Shown piece after piece: positions 12,345-19,202 of a stretch of DNA of 25,308 nucleotides. Numbering within the stretch: the stretch's first letter is position 1; each line of letters begins with the position of its first letter. The notes under the pieces were generated by a model. The model did not search any database and was not told the DNA's origin. It worked only from the letters and a program-made list of their open reading frames with translations. Both the position numbers and the translations under genes were made by a program. This DNA comes from a virus: IMG/VR virus record IMGVR_UViG_3300048838_000719, positions 1 to 25,308 of that record; one strand, written 5' to 3'.

Positions 12345-12536
12345 ACCGCGTTACGCGCGTTACGCGAGCCGTTACGCGCGAAACCCGCGTCGTTACGTGC
12401 GTTACGCGGTTTACGCGCCCTCGCGCGTATGCACGCATGTGCGCGCCTGCGCGTGCATGTGCGACCCCCCGTAACGGCGTAAACCGCGTAACGACGCGGC
12501 CTGTGCGCGTAACACGCGCGTAACGCGCGCGTAATT
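12345..12536. repeat. Iteron-like inverted-repeat region, candidate replication origin
   Basis: The left half holds five GTTACG units (12350, 12359, 12371, 12392, 12401), mostly extended to GTTACGCG. The right half holds their reverse complement CGTAAC (12470, 12487, 12508, 12519) plus a CGTAAT at 12530. Longer inverted matches occur: GCGTCGTTACG on the left pairs with CGTAACGACGC on the right. Between them, 12421-12464 is nearly perfect alternating purine-pyrimidine (for example GCGCGTATGCACGCATGTGC), prone to unusual DNA structure. The region follows the helicase gene. Repeats next to replication genes are typical of origins; function here is inferred. A Thr/Val/Arg-repeat frame through it (12329-12523) is treated as a by-product. 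Confidence 0.7.
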
Positions 12537-12552
12537 TCCAAGGACCATAGCC

Positions 12553-12810
12553 ATGAAAGAGAAGAAGGGATCCATGAGGGACGCGATGCCGCAGACGGCG
12601 GCTTGGATCGACGAGCTGCGCGAGGCATTCGGGCGCGAGGCGATCGATGCGGCGATCCGCGCTGGCCTGAATGCGCAGCGAGAGGCCGACCGCATCGCAG
12701 CCGCTTATGGCCCCGATGCCGCGACGCGCTGGCTGGCTGCGCAGCCGTTCCTGGACGGCAGCTTCTGGGCAGAGGAGGGCGGGGTGTCGGTAGGGGTGCG
12801 GCGACCGTGA
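12553..12810 (+). CDS. Small hypothetical helical protein
   Basis: An 85-residue protein. MKEKKGSMRDAMPQTAAWID is followed by a helical body (ELREAFGREAIDAAIRAGLN) and YGPDAATRWLAAQPFLDG. AAGGA precedes the ATG at good spacing. It lies between the candidate origin and the reversed OB-fold gene. In many phages of this type a small protein of this kind closes the replication block. Function unknown. Confidence 0.7.
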   Translation: MKEKKGSMRDAMPQTAAWIDELREAFGREAIDAAIRAGLNAQREADRIAAAYGPDAATRWLAAQPFLDGSFWAEEGGVSVGVRRP

Positions 12811-12820
12811 TCCGACGGCC

Positions 12821-13231
12821 CTACACCAGCACGCACGGGCGCAGCACGACCCCGTCGCCCACGGCGACGACCCGGCCCTTGACCTGCACGGCCGTACCGC
12901 GTGCAAGCCTGCCCGCGGTGCGCATGTCGTCCCGCGGCAGCAGGCAATCGACGTTGCGCCCTAGCACGCCGATCGACAGCACCGGCGCACCGCCGACGAC
13001 ACTGACCAAATGGACCCGACCGTGGACCTGGACCACCCGACCGTCGATCCCTGCGTGGGCCGCTGCGGGGTTGCGCGCAAACCGCGTGGCAAGGTCGCTG
13101 GCCTCGTATCGCAACGGTGTCGGCGTGTCGGCTGAGACAGGCGGCGAGAACTGCCGCCAGACAAACCACGCCAACACGGCCAGCGCCAGCAACGCCAGCC
13201 ACGGCTGTACCCGAGCGCGGAGCTCACCCAT
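12821..13231 (-). CDS. Membrane-anchored OB-fold protein, reversed (moron-like)
   Basis: A 136-residue protein on the minus strand amid rightward genes. An N-terminal hydrophobic segment (WLALLALAVLAWFVW, residues 11-25) with a basic start forms a signal anchor. The rest resembles the tRNA_anti-like OB-fold: VVQVHGRVHLVSVVGG, VDCLLPRDDM, GTAVQVKGRVVAVGDGVVL. Such proteins are probably periplasmic. Its opposite orientation and position between replication and packaging modules suit an independently expressed prophage gene that might alter the host envelope or block superinfection; this is inference. No clear promoter was found upstream. Confidence 0.65.
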   Translation of the reverse strand: MGELRARVQPWLALLALAVLAWFVWRQFSPPVSADTPTPLRYEASDLATRFARNPAAAHAGIDGRVVQVHGRVHLVSVVGGAPVLSIGVLGRNVDCLLPRDDMRTAGRLARGTAVQVKGRVVAVGDGVVLRPCVLV

Positions 13232-13380
13232 CGCCCGAAGTATGCGTCAGCCCGTGACGACGTGTTGCACCTCAGCCACACCCATCTCACAGGGTCCTTC
13301 CACGCCACCAGGAACGCAGGGGTCGCAGAGCCCGATTTTTGACTGTTCCATGAGCCCGCCTAGGGGGTTCCACGCTCGCC

Positions 13381-14019
13381 ATGGATCAGCTTGATCTGGA
13401 CCTCCCGGCCGATGAGGCCCTTGCCGACCTGGTCGAGGGCTGGTCCCGCCGCGTGCGCGCATACAAGACGATCGGCGCGGTCCACCCCCGCCGCGCCGCC
13501 TCCGAAGCGCTGCTGCGCGAGGTGCTGCCACCGACGTTCGACGAGGGCGACCACTGGCACGTCCTGTCTGCCGGCGATGTCGACGCCATGTCCTACGCCG
13601 CGCACATCCTCGCAACGCGCCGCGCAACGTACATGCTCATGAGCACATGGCACCTCGCCAAGGACGACATCGAGCGCCTGCACGCCTGGCTCACCGACGG
13701 CACCGTCGCCCACTGCGACGCCTACATCGGTGAAATCTTCCGCAACAGCTACCCGACCGAGTACGGCGCACTGTGCTCCACGCTGCGCCCCCATGGCGGC
13801 CGCGTGGCGACCTTCCGAAACCACAGCAAGGTCTTCTGTATCGATTGCGGCGCCGAGCGCTTCGTCGTCGAGTCCTCCGCCAACGTCAACACCAACCCGC
13901 GCTGCGAGAACACCGTCCTCACCAAAAGCGCCGATCTATACGCCCATCACAAACGCTACTTCGACGCCGTCCACGCCTTCAACGCAGCCGAGTTCCCAGG
14001 ATGGACGCCGCGCCCGTAG
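13381..14019 (+). CDS. PLD-like phosphodiesterase-fold protein
   Basis: A 212-residue protein. The C-terminal half contains FRNHSKVFCID, matching the HxKx4D signature of the phospholipase D superfamily, followed by RFVVESSANVNTNPRCEN, which fits the S-x-N-x-N context after the HKD motif. Only one HKD copy is seen, so an active enzyme would need dimerisation, as in single-domain PLD nucleases. It immediately precedes the terminase small-subunit gene and overlaps it by 19 nt. A nuclease role in packaging or host DNA attack is possible but unproven. Confidence 0.7.
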   Translation: MDQLDLDLPADEALADLVEGWSRRVRAYKTIGAVHPRRAASEALLREVLPPTFDEGDHWHVLSAGDVDAMSYAAHILATRRATYMLMSTWHLAKDDIERLHAWLTDGTVAHCDAYIGEIFRNSYPTEYGALCSTLRPHGGRVATFRNHSKVFCIDCGAERFVVESSANVNTNPRCENTVLTKSADLYAHHKRYFDAVHAFNAAEFPGWTPRP

Positions 14020-14741
14020 CCGCCAAGCCAACCGGCATCTCGCACGACGCCGCCGCGCGGCTGCTCGGCCTGCCGCCCGCCGATCTCGAGCGCCTGGTCA
14101 GCGCCGGCCGCGTGCGTCGCAACGACCGCAACAACTACAGCGTCCCGATCCTCGTCGCCGACTACTGCGCCCACCTGCGCGACGCTGACGCCCAGCACCC
14201 CACCCAGGCCGAGGTTGCAGCCCACCTCGACCTGTCCGACCGTTCCATCCGCGAGTACGAGCTCAAGCTCGCCCTCCCGCCCGACTACACGCGCGCCGCC
14301 TTCCGCGTCGCCTACGTCCGCCACCTGCGCGAAATCGCCGCCGGCCGCGCCAGCCAATCCGCCGATGCACTCGATCTCGCTGCCGAGCGCGCCGCACTGG
14401 CCCGCGCCCAGCGCGAGGGCATCGAAATCAAGAACGCCGCCCTGCGCGGCGAGTACGCCGCCGTAGCCCTCCTGGCCGACGTTCTCGCCACCGCCAGCCA
14501 AACCGTCGCCGAGCGGTTCGACCACCTCCCCGGGGTCCTCAAGAAAGCCTGCCCCCAGCTCGACGACGCCGGGCGCGAAGCCGTCGTCGCCGTCATCGCC
14601 GAAGCCCGCAACGAGTGGGTCCGCGCCACCGCCGAGCTCGTCCGCCAGCGCGTCGCCGACGACGACGCCCAGGACGCCGCAGACGAGCCTGAGCTCGATC
14701 TCACCGCGCCCGCCACCGATCATGAGCCGCACCCCGACTGA
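14001..14741 (+). CDS. Terminase small subunit (Nu1-like)
   Basis: A 246-residue protein. The N terminus has a Nu1-like DNA-binding pattern (GISHDAAARLLGLPPADLER, LVSAGRVRR), the middle has AEVAAHLDLSDRSIREYELK, and the C-terminal half is long and helical with an acidic tail. It recognises the packaging start site on concatemers in characterised relatives. The assignment rests on the DNA-binding N terminus, length, and its position overlapping the gpA-type large subunit by 20 nt. ATG 14001 is used; the overlap with the PLD-like gene suggests coupling. Confidence 0.75.
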   Translation: MDAAPVAAKPTGISHDAAARLLGLPPADLERLVSAGRVRRNDRNNYSVPILVADYCAHLRDADAQHPTQAEVAAHLDLSDRSIREYELKLALPPDYTRAAFRVAYVRHLREIAAGRASQSADALDLAAERAALARAQREGIEIKNAALRGEYAAVALLADVLATASQTVAERFDHLPGVLKKACPQLDDAGREAVVAVIAEARNEWVRATAELVRQRVADDDAQDAADEPELDLTAPATDHEPHPD

Positions 14742-16746
14742 AACCCAGCGCGCCGTCGTCGATGCCGCCCTGGCCGGCCTCGCGCCGCTGCGCAGCGTCC
14801 CGCCCATGACCCTCAGCGACTGGGCCGCCGAGCACTTCCGTCTGTCCGCCGAGAGCAGCCACACGCAGGGCCGGTGGCAGGCCTACCCGTTTCAGCGCGG
14901 GTGGATGGACGCCTTCAGCAACGACGACATCGAAGAGGTCACCGTACGCAAGTCCAAGCGCGTCGGCTACACCAAGACCTTGCTCGCCTTCATCGCCTAC
15001 AACGCAGCGCACCGCCGACGCAAGCAGGCCGTCTGGCAGCCCACCGACGACGATCGCGACAGTTTCGTCAAGGCCGAGGTCGACCCCATGCTGCGCGATG
15101 TCACCGCCATGGCGCCCGTCCTGCGGTCGGCCAAAGAGGACACCCTCAAGCTCAAGACATTTCTCGGCAGCGTCCTGCACACCCTAGGCGGCAAAGCCGC
15201 GCGCGCCTACCGCCGCATCACCGTCGCCGTCGCCATGCTCGACGAAGCCAGCGCATTCGACCTCATGATCGAGCGCTCCGTCGACCCCGTCGAAGGGGCC
15301 CGCGGCCGCCTCGAGGGCGCGCCCTTCCCCAAGCTCATCGCCGGCAGCACCCCGCGCCTCAAGGGACTGGACCACATCGAGCGCCGCGAGCTCGCCGCCG
15401 ACGCCATGCTGCGCTACCACATCACCTGCCCTCACTGCCAGGTCGAGCAACCGCTCATGTGGGGTGGTGAATCCGTCGCCCACGGCTTCAAGTGGGACAA
15501 GCGCGATCCCGCCAGCGTCCGCCACCTTTGCCCGCACTGCCGCGGCGCCATCACCCAGGCCGACTACCTGCGCCTGTACACCGCCGGCACCTGGGTCAGC
15601 GTCTGCGGTGACTACCGCTATGGCCAGGACAGCACCTGGCGCAACGCCACCGGCGCCCCGCGCCGCGCCCCGCGCCACGTCGCCTTCCACATCTGGACAG
15701 CCTACAGCCCGCAGCGCTCTTGGCCCGACATCGTGCGCGAGTTCCTCGAGGCCACCGACAGCGCACGCGAAGGCGAAAAGGGCCCCCTCATCACCTTCGT
15801 CAACGAAACCCTGGGCGACCTGTGGGAGGAGGTCTTCGAACGCGCCGACGAGCACGAGCTCGCCAAACGGGCAGAGCCCTACAACCTGCGCACCGTCCCG
15901 CGCGGCGGCCTGGTCCTCGTCGCCGGCGTCGACGTGCAAGAGCGCCGCTTCGAGGTCGTCGTCTGGGCCATCGGCGCCGGCGAGGAAATGTGGGCCGTCG
16001 ACTACGCCGTCCTCAACGGCAACCCTGCCGACGAGCGCGACTGGGCCGCCAAGCTCGACCCGTACCTCGGCGGCGTCTTCACCCACGCCAGCGGCCGGTC
16101 CATGCGCATCGAGGCCGTCGCCATCGACACAGGCGGCCACTACACCCACCAGGCCTACAACTACTGCCGCCACCGCGAGCAACGCAAGGTCTACGCCGTG
16201 CGCGGCGACCCGCTGCCGTCCAAGAAGGTCAAAGGCCGCGCCACCGTCCAGGACGTCAACTGGCGCGGCCAGATCCTCAAACGCGGCGTGCGCCTCTGGT
16301 ACGTCGGCACAGACACCGCCAAAGACCTCATTTATGGCCGGCTGCAGGTCCTCGAGCCAGGACCCGGCTACGTGCACTTCAGCCAGTTCCTGCCGCCAGA
16401 GTTCTACCACCAGCTCACCGCCGAAAGCCGCGTCCCCGTGCGCACCGCGCGCGGCCTGCAATTCCGCTGGACCAACACCAAGAACCGGCGCAACGAGGTG
16501 CTCGACTGCACCGTCTATGCGATCTTCGCCGCGCACGCCATCGGCCTGGACATCTATACACGCGCCATGTGGCAGCGCCTGCGCGACGCGATCGACCCCG
16601 GCACCGGCGACCTCTTCGGACCCGAGCCAGTCCAATCGTCCGACGCCGCCCATGCAGTCCCCCAACTCGCAACCGCCAAGCCGCAACCTGCGCGGCCAGC
16701 GCAGCCAACCGATCCAGCCCGCGCCGGTTTCGGCCGCCGCTGGTGA
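14722..16746 (+). CDS. Terminase large subunit (lambda GpA family)
   Basis: A 674-residue protein close to the length of lambda gpA (641). The N-terminal part has MTLSDWAAEHFRLSAESSHT and the ATPase loop KSKRVGYTK (77-85), then AMLDEASAFD as Walker B. CPHCQVEQ and LCPHCRGA make a zinc-ribbon-like pair of CxxC motifs. The C-terminal nuclease part begins near VAGVDVQERRFEVVVWAIG, with later AIDTGGHYTHQAYNYCR. The enzyme cuts concatemeric DNA and pumps it into proheads. The 3' end is Pro/Gln/Ala-rich. It is followed after 22 nt by the Mor-like gene. Confidence 0.93.
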   Translation: MSRTPTETQRAVVDAALAGLAPLRSVPPMTLSDWAAEHFRLSAESSHTQGRWQAYPFQRGWMDAFSNDDIEEVTVRKSKRVGYTKTLLAFIAYNAAHRRRKQAVWQPTDDDRDSFVKAEVDPMLRDVTAMAPVLRSAKEDTLKLKTFLGSVLHTLGGKAARAYRRITVAVAMLDEASAFDLMIERSVDPVEGARGRLEGAPFPKLIAGSTPRLKGLDHIERRELAADAMLRYHITCPHCQVEQPLMWGGESVAHGFKWDKRDPASVRHLCPHCRGAITQADYLRLYTAGTWVSVCGDYRYGQDSTWRNATGAPRRAPRHVAFHIWTAYSPQRSWPDIVREFLEATDSAREGEKGPLITFVNETLGDLWEEVFERADEHELAKRAEPYNLRTVPRGGLVLVAGVDVQERRFEVVVWAIGAGEEMWAVDYAVLNGNPADERDWAAKLDPYLGGVFTHASGRSMRIEAVAIDTGGHYTHQAYNYCRHREQRKVYAVRGDPLPSKKVKGRATVQDVNWRGQILKRGVRLWYVGTDTAKDLIYGRLQVLEPGPGYVHFSQFLPPEFYHQLTAESRVPVRTARGLQFRWTNTKNRRNEVLDCTVYAIFAAHAIGLDIYTRAMWQRLRDAIDPGTGDLFGPEPVQSSDAAHAVPQLATAKPQPARPAQPTDPARAGFGRRW

Positions 16747-16768
16747 AACAACTCCGGAAGCCGCACCC

Positions 16769-17128
16769 ATGGCCCAGCCCAACCCCGCGCGCCGCACACG
16801 GCTTGCAGTCGCTGCCACCACCGTCTGCGCGCCCGCGCGATCGGCAGAGCCCGACCTGGTCGACACCATCCTCGACTACCTGCGCGTCGCGGGCCTGCTG
16901 TCAGCCCGCGACGCCGAGCTCGACGAAATCGCCAGCGCCGTGCGCGAGGTATTCGCCGGCGAGCAGGCGTACATCGCCGCGCGCCCGGCCAGCGCCCGCC
17001 AGCAGCTTGCCGCCGACGTGCTAAGGGCTTTCAACGGCAGGAACGCGACCGAACTGGCGCGGGTGTTCTCGATCGGGCGGACGACGGTCTATCGGCTGCT
17101 CAAGCAAGCGGGGCGCAGGGCGCCATAA
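16769..17128 (+). CDS. Mor-like HTH protein
   Basis: A 119-residue protein. The C-terminal half matches the Mor/C pattern of Mu-type activators: GEQAYIAARPASARQQLAAD followed by the HTH LARVFSIGRTTVYRLLKQAG (96-115). In Mu, Mor activates the middle promoter. Here the gene sits after the terminase genes and may regulate late transcription (inference). The N-terminal 25 residues look disordered. The TAA stop at 17126-17128 falls in the R box of attC 8 (CCATAAC), so its 3' end touches the cassette boundary; whether the gene was itself once a cassette is open. GGAAG about 9 nt upstream of the ATG is the only ribosome-binding signal. Confidence 0.75.
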   Translation: MAQPNPARRTRLAVAATTVCAPARSAEPDLVDTILDYLRVAGLLSARDAELDEIASAVREVFAGEQAYIAARPASARQQLAADVLRAFNGRNATELARVFSIGRTTVYRLLKQAGRRAP

Positions 17129-17180
17129 CGCTGCCGGTAACGCGCGGCCGTAGGCCGTCGCGTTGACCGGCTTGTTAGGG
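17123..17180 (-). other. attC site 8
   Basis: Read on the minus strand: R'' CCCTAAC (17180-17174), spacer AAGCC, L'' GGTCAACG, arm CGACGGCC, loop TAC, arm GGCCGCG, L' CGTTACC, spacer GGCAGC, R' GTTATGG (17129-17123). The arms pair along nearly their full length, with the extra C in L''. At 58 bp it is short, like attC sites of aadA type. The Mor-like stop codon lies in its R' box. Confidence 0.85.
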
Positions 17181-17209
17181 CTTGGTGCCGAAGCGAAAGA
17201 AAGGAACGC

Positions 17210-17974
17210 ATGACGACAGAAGTTACCGTAGGCGAAGCGAGGCTGCTCCAGGGCGACTGCGTAGAGCTGATGGCCGATCTTGACCCGTGCAGCGTGGACG
17301 CGGTAATTACCGACCCGCCCTACATGATTGGAGCCATCTCTACCGGCGACGCGAGCGCGAAGGCCGGCGGCTGGGCCGACATGGAGAACAGCGCCTGGTG
17401 GTATGCCGAGTGGCTGAAGTTGGCGCGGCGCGCACTGAAGCAAGACGGGTTCGCGTGCGTGTTCGGGAACTGGCGCAGCCTGCCGACCCTTTTGTATGCG
17501 TTCAGCAAGATCAAGTGGCCGGTGGATTCGCTGCTGATCTGGGACAAGGAATGGATCGGTCCGGCAGGGCCACGCCAACTGCGCCCGACCTATGAGGTGG
17601 TGTTGTTTGCTGGCATGCCAAAGGCTCGCATTGACGACCGCAGTGCGAGCGACGTTTACCGCTGCCGCTGGATGGCCGGCAACAGCAAGACGACCGACCA
17701 CGCCGCCGAGAAGCCGGTGGATCTGATGCGCCACCTGATACGGCTGACGACGAAGCCGGGCGGCTTGGTGCTCGACTGCTTCATGGGCAGCGGGACGACC
17801 GGCGAGGCCGCTCACCTTGAGGGACGCCGCTTCATTGGCATGGAGCGCGAAACCGAATACTTCCACGGCATCGCGGTCCCGCGCGTGCGTGCTGCAGCAC
17901 AACAGCAACCGCTGCTTCCGCCAGCGCCGCAGCCTGTGGCCGAGCAACAAGGGTTCGATCTGGAACAGCCCTAA
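17210..17974 (+). CDS. DNA methyltransferase, beta class (N6-A or N4-C)
   Basis: A 254-residue protein with the motif order of beta-class amino-methyltransferases. Catalytic DPPY (35-38) comes first, after LLQGDCVELMADL and AVIT. Then HAAEKPVDLMRHLI (164-177) precedes the SAM-binding LDCFMGSGTTGEAA (188-201) and GRRFIGMERETEYF. It would methylate adenine N6 or cytosine N4 at an unknown site, probably protecting phage DNA from restriction. No cognate endonuclease is present, so it is an orphan enzyme. The ATG at 17210 has AAAGGA at good spacing. The TAA stop is within CCCTAAC, the R' box of attC 9. It sits in a cassette between terminase and portal genes. Confidence 0.9.
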   Translation: MTTEVTVGEARLLQGDCVELMADLDPCSVDAVITDPPYMIGAISTGDASAKAGGWADMENSAWWYAEWLKLARRALKQDGFACVFGNWRSLPTLLYAFSKIKWPVDSLLIWDKEWIGPAGPRQLRPTYEVVLFAGMPKARIDDRSASDVYRCRWMAGNSKTTDHAAEKPVDLMRHLIRLTTKPGGLVLDCFMGSGTTGEAAHLEGRRFIGMERETEYFHGIAVPRVRAAAQQQPLLPPAPQPVAEQQGFDLEQP

Positions 17975-18027
17975 CGCAGAGTGAAGGGGCTTGCGCCAGC
18001 AAGTCCCGCTTGCACGCCGGGTTAGCC
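17969..18027 (-). other. attC site 9
   Basis: Read on the minus strand: R'' GGCTAAC (18027-18021), spacer CCGGC, L'' GTGCAAG, arm CGGGACTTGC, loop TGGC, arm GCAAGCCCC, L' CTTCAC, spacer TCTGC, R' GTTAGGG (17975-17969). The arms pair well and the extra C is in L''. It shares the TCTGC spacer with attC 2 and 4 of the left cluster. Confidence 0.85.
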
Positions 18028-18046
18028 GGCAGGAAGGGCAGAAGAA

Positions 18047-18226
18047 ATGCCAGATTTTGAACGAGTAACAGACAGCCTGCGTATTTTCTCCGCAAAGGAT
18101 GCCGTGACGCGAGAGTGGGCGCGAGGCTATACGGCAGGAAAGAGCCGGGCGCGATATGAAGTTCTGGCTGTTGTTGTCGGGATTTACTTTGGAATAGCCG
18201 TCTACGGGAAACTGTTTGCCGGCTAA
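18047..18226 (+). CDS. Single-TM miniprotein in its own cassette
   Basis: A 59-residue protein, shorter than most gene callers accept. The N-terminal half is charged (MPDFERVTDSLRIFSAKDAV, TREWARGYTAGKSRARYE). The C-terminal half is a hydrophobic helix (VLAVVVGIYFGIAVYGKLFA), giving a likely N-in, one-TM topology. A purine-rich GGAAGGGCAGAAGAA precedes the ATG. The TAA stop lies in GGCTAAC, the R' box of attC 10, so gene plus attC 9 make a compact 252-bp cassette. Its AT-richer composition contrasts with the flanking late genes. Function unknown; membrane-acting anti-host or superinfection-exclusion roles are possible. Confidence 0.7.
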   Translation: MPDFERVTDSLRIFSAKDAVTREWARGYTAGKSRARYEVLAVVVGIYFGIAVYGKLFAG

Positions 18227-18340
18227 CGCCTAGCTCACCTGGACCCAACGGCATGCACGAACTTTCGACCACCCACACTGCTACCGAGCCGCCACCGCTG
18301 TTGCCTGCCGTTGGGGCTCAGGTGCAGCGCAGTGTTATGC
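18221..18340 (-). other. attC site 10
   Basis: Read on the minus strand: R'' GCATAAC (18340-18334), spacer ACTGC, L'' GCTGCACC, arm TGAGCCCCAACGGCA, loop of about 50 nt, arm TGCCGTTGGGTCC, L' GGTGAGC, spacer TAGGC, R' GTTAGCC (18227-18221). The arms pair over about 20 bp with few mismatches. The extra base is again on the R'' side. Confidence 0.85.
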
Positions 18341-19179
18341 GTGGCGCGACGGCGGCCCCGAAGCGCCCGCTGGTGCGCTACCACGGCGGCAAGTGGAAGC
18401 TGGGCGCGTGGATCATTCGCCACCTGCCTGCGCACCGCACATACGTGGAGCCGTTCGGCGGTGGCGCCAGCGTGCTGCTGCAGAAACCACGCAGCTACGC
18501 CGAGGTTTACAACGACTTGGACGGCGAGATCGTGAACCTGTTCCGCGTGGCGCGGGACCAGGGCGAAGCGCTGGCCAGCGCCTGCGAACTGACCCCCTTC
18601 GCCCGCGGCGAGTTCGAGCAGGCATACGAGCCCAGCGGCGACCCGCTGGAGCAAGCCAGGCGCACGCTGGTGCGCAGCTTCATGGGCTTCGGCAGCGCCG
18701 GTATCAGTGGCCAGGTGACGGGCTTCCGCTCCAGCGTGACGCGCAGCTACACCACGCCGGCCAGCGACTGGATGAACTACCCCGCGCACTTGCGCGCGGT
18801 GGTGCAGCGGCTGCGGGGCGTGGTGATCGAGAACCGAGACGCGCTGGACGTGATGAGCCAACACGACGGCGCCGACACCGTGCACTACGTGGACCCGCCC
18901 TATGTGCACAGCACGCGCGGCATGCGGACGCGCGCACCGGCCTACCGGCACGAGATGGACGACCAGCAGCACCGCGAGCTGGCGATCCACCTGGCGGGCC
19001 TGCGCGGCATGGTGGTGGTGAGCGGCTACCGCTGCCCTCTGTACGACGAAGTTTTTGATGGGTGGCAGCGCATCGACGCCGCTGCGCATGCGGATGGCGC
19101 GCGTGACCGAGTGGAGAGCCTTTGGCTATCGCGGGGATGCCCGCAGGCTGGGCTGTTCGACACGCATAACGCAATCTAG
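18337..19179 (+). CDS. Dam-type (D12 class) adenine-N6 DNA methyltransferase
   Basis: A 280-residue protein with the alpha-class order of D12 methyltransferases. LVRYHGGKWKLGAWI (12-26) and SAM-binding VEPFGGGASVLL (37-48) come first, then a target-recognition region, then catalytic YVDPPYV (184-190) and a final WLS-containing end. It probably methylates adenine in a short site, masking phage DNA from host restriction or affecting packaging. The ATG at 18337 lies within the R'' box of attC 10. An in-frame ATG at 18253 in the attC loop would add 28 residues with no family resemblance, but loop starts do occur in this window, so it remains possible. Neither has a strong ribosome-binding site. 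The ORF end crosses an R-like box GCATAAC. Confidence 0.9.
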   Translation: MRGATAAPKRPLVRYHGGKWKLGAWIIRHLPAHRTYVEPFGGGASVLLQKPRSYAEVYNDLDGEIVNLFRVARDQGEALASACELTPFARGEFEQAYEPSGDPLEQARRTLVRSFMGFGSAGISGQVTGFRSSVTRSYTTPASDWMNYPAHLRAVVQRLRGVVIENRDALDVMSQHDGADTVHYVDPPYVHSTRGMRTRAPAYRHEMDDQQHRELAIHLAGLRGMVVVSGYRCPLYDEVFDGWQRIDAAAHADGARDRVESLWLSRGCPQAGLFDTHNAI

Positions 19180-19196
19180 GGCGCAGTTTTGCGCCC
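19179..19196 (+). terminator. Hairpin after the dam-like gene
   Basis: GGGCGCA-GTTT-TGCGCCC is a perfect 7-bp stem starting at the stop codon of the methyltransferase gene. There is no T tract, so it may stabilise the 3' end or be a weak terminator, or belong to a decayed recombination site next to the GCATAAC box. Confidence 0.4.
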
Positions 19197-19202
19197 CTAC
19201 CC

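Larger units (their letters stand above)
17123..19170 (-). mobile_element. Right attC cluster with three cassettes
   Basis: attC 8, 9 and 10 are all in minus orientation, the extra C being in the right-hand L box. They define cassettes at about 17129-17974 (DNA methyltransferase), 17975-18226 (TM miniprotein) and 18227-19170 (Dam-type methyltransferase). A last R-like box GCATAAC (19164-19170) lies inside the end of the dam-like gene. All cargo genes are on the plus strand, co-directional with the late operon and against attC polarity. The cargo DNA is visibly less C-skewed and richer in A/T than the flanking terminase and portal genes. No integrase gene is nearby. Confidence 0.8.

Noticed and set aside
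12329-12523. 64-codon frame through the iteron region with repeated Val-Thr-Arg
   Set aside because: The sequence merely translates the GTTACG repeats and their complement; more likely a by-product of the repeat than a protein.
15184-16869. Long minus-strand frame (561 codons) opposite the terminase gene
   Set aside because: It is antisense to a clearly recognised GpA-type terminase; its length is explained by high GC and codon bias.
18253-18336. Extended start for the dam-like gene inside the attC 10 loop
   Set aside because: It would add 28 residues unlike the family and has no good ribosome-binding site; kept only as an alternative because loop starts occur elsewhere in the window.
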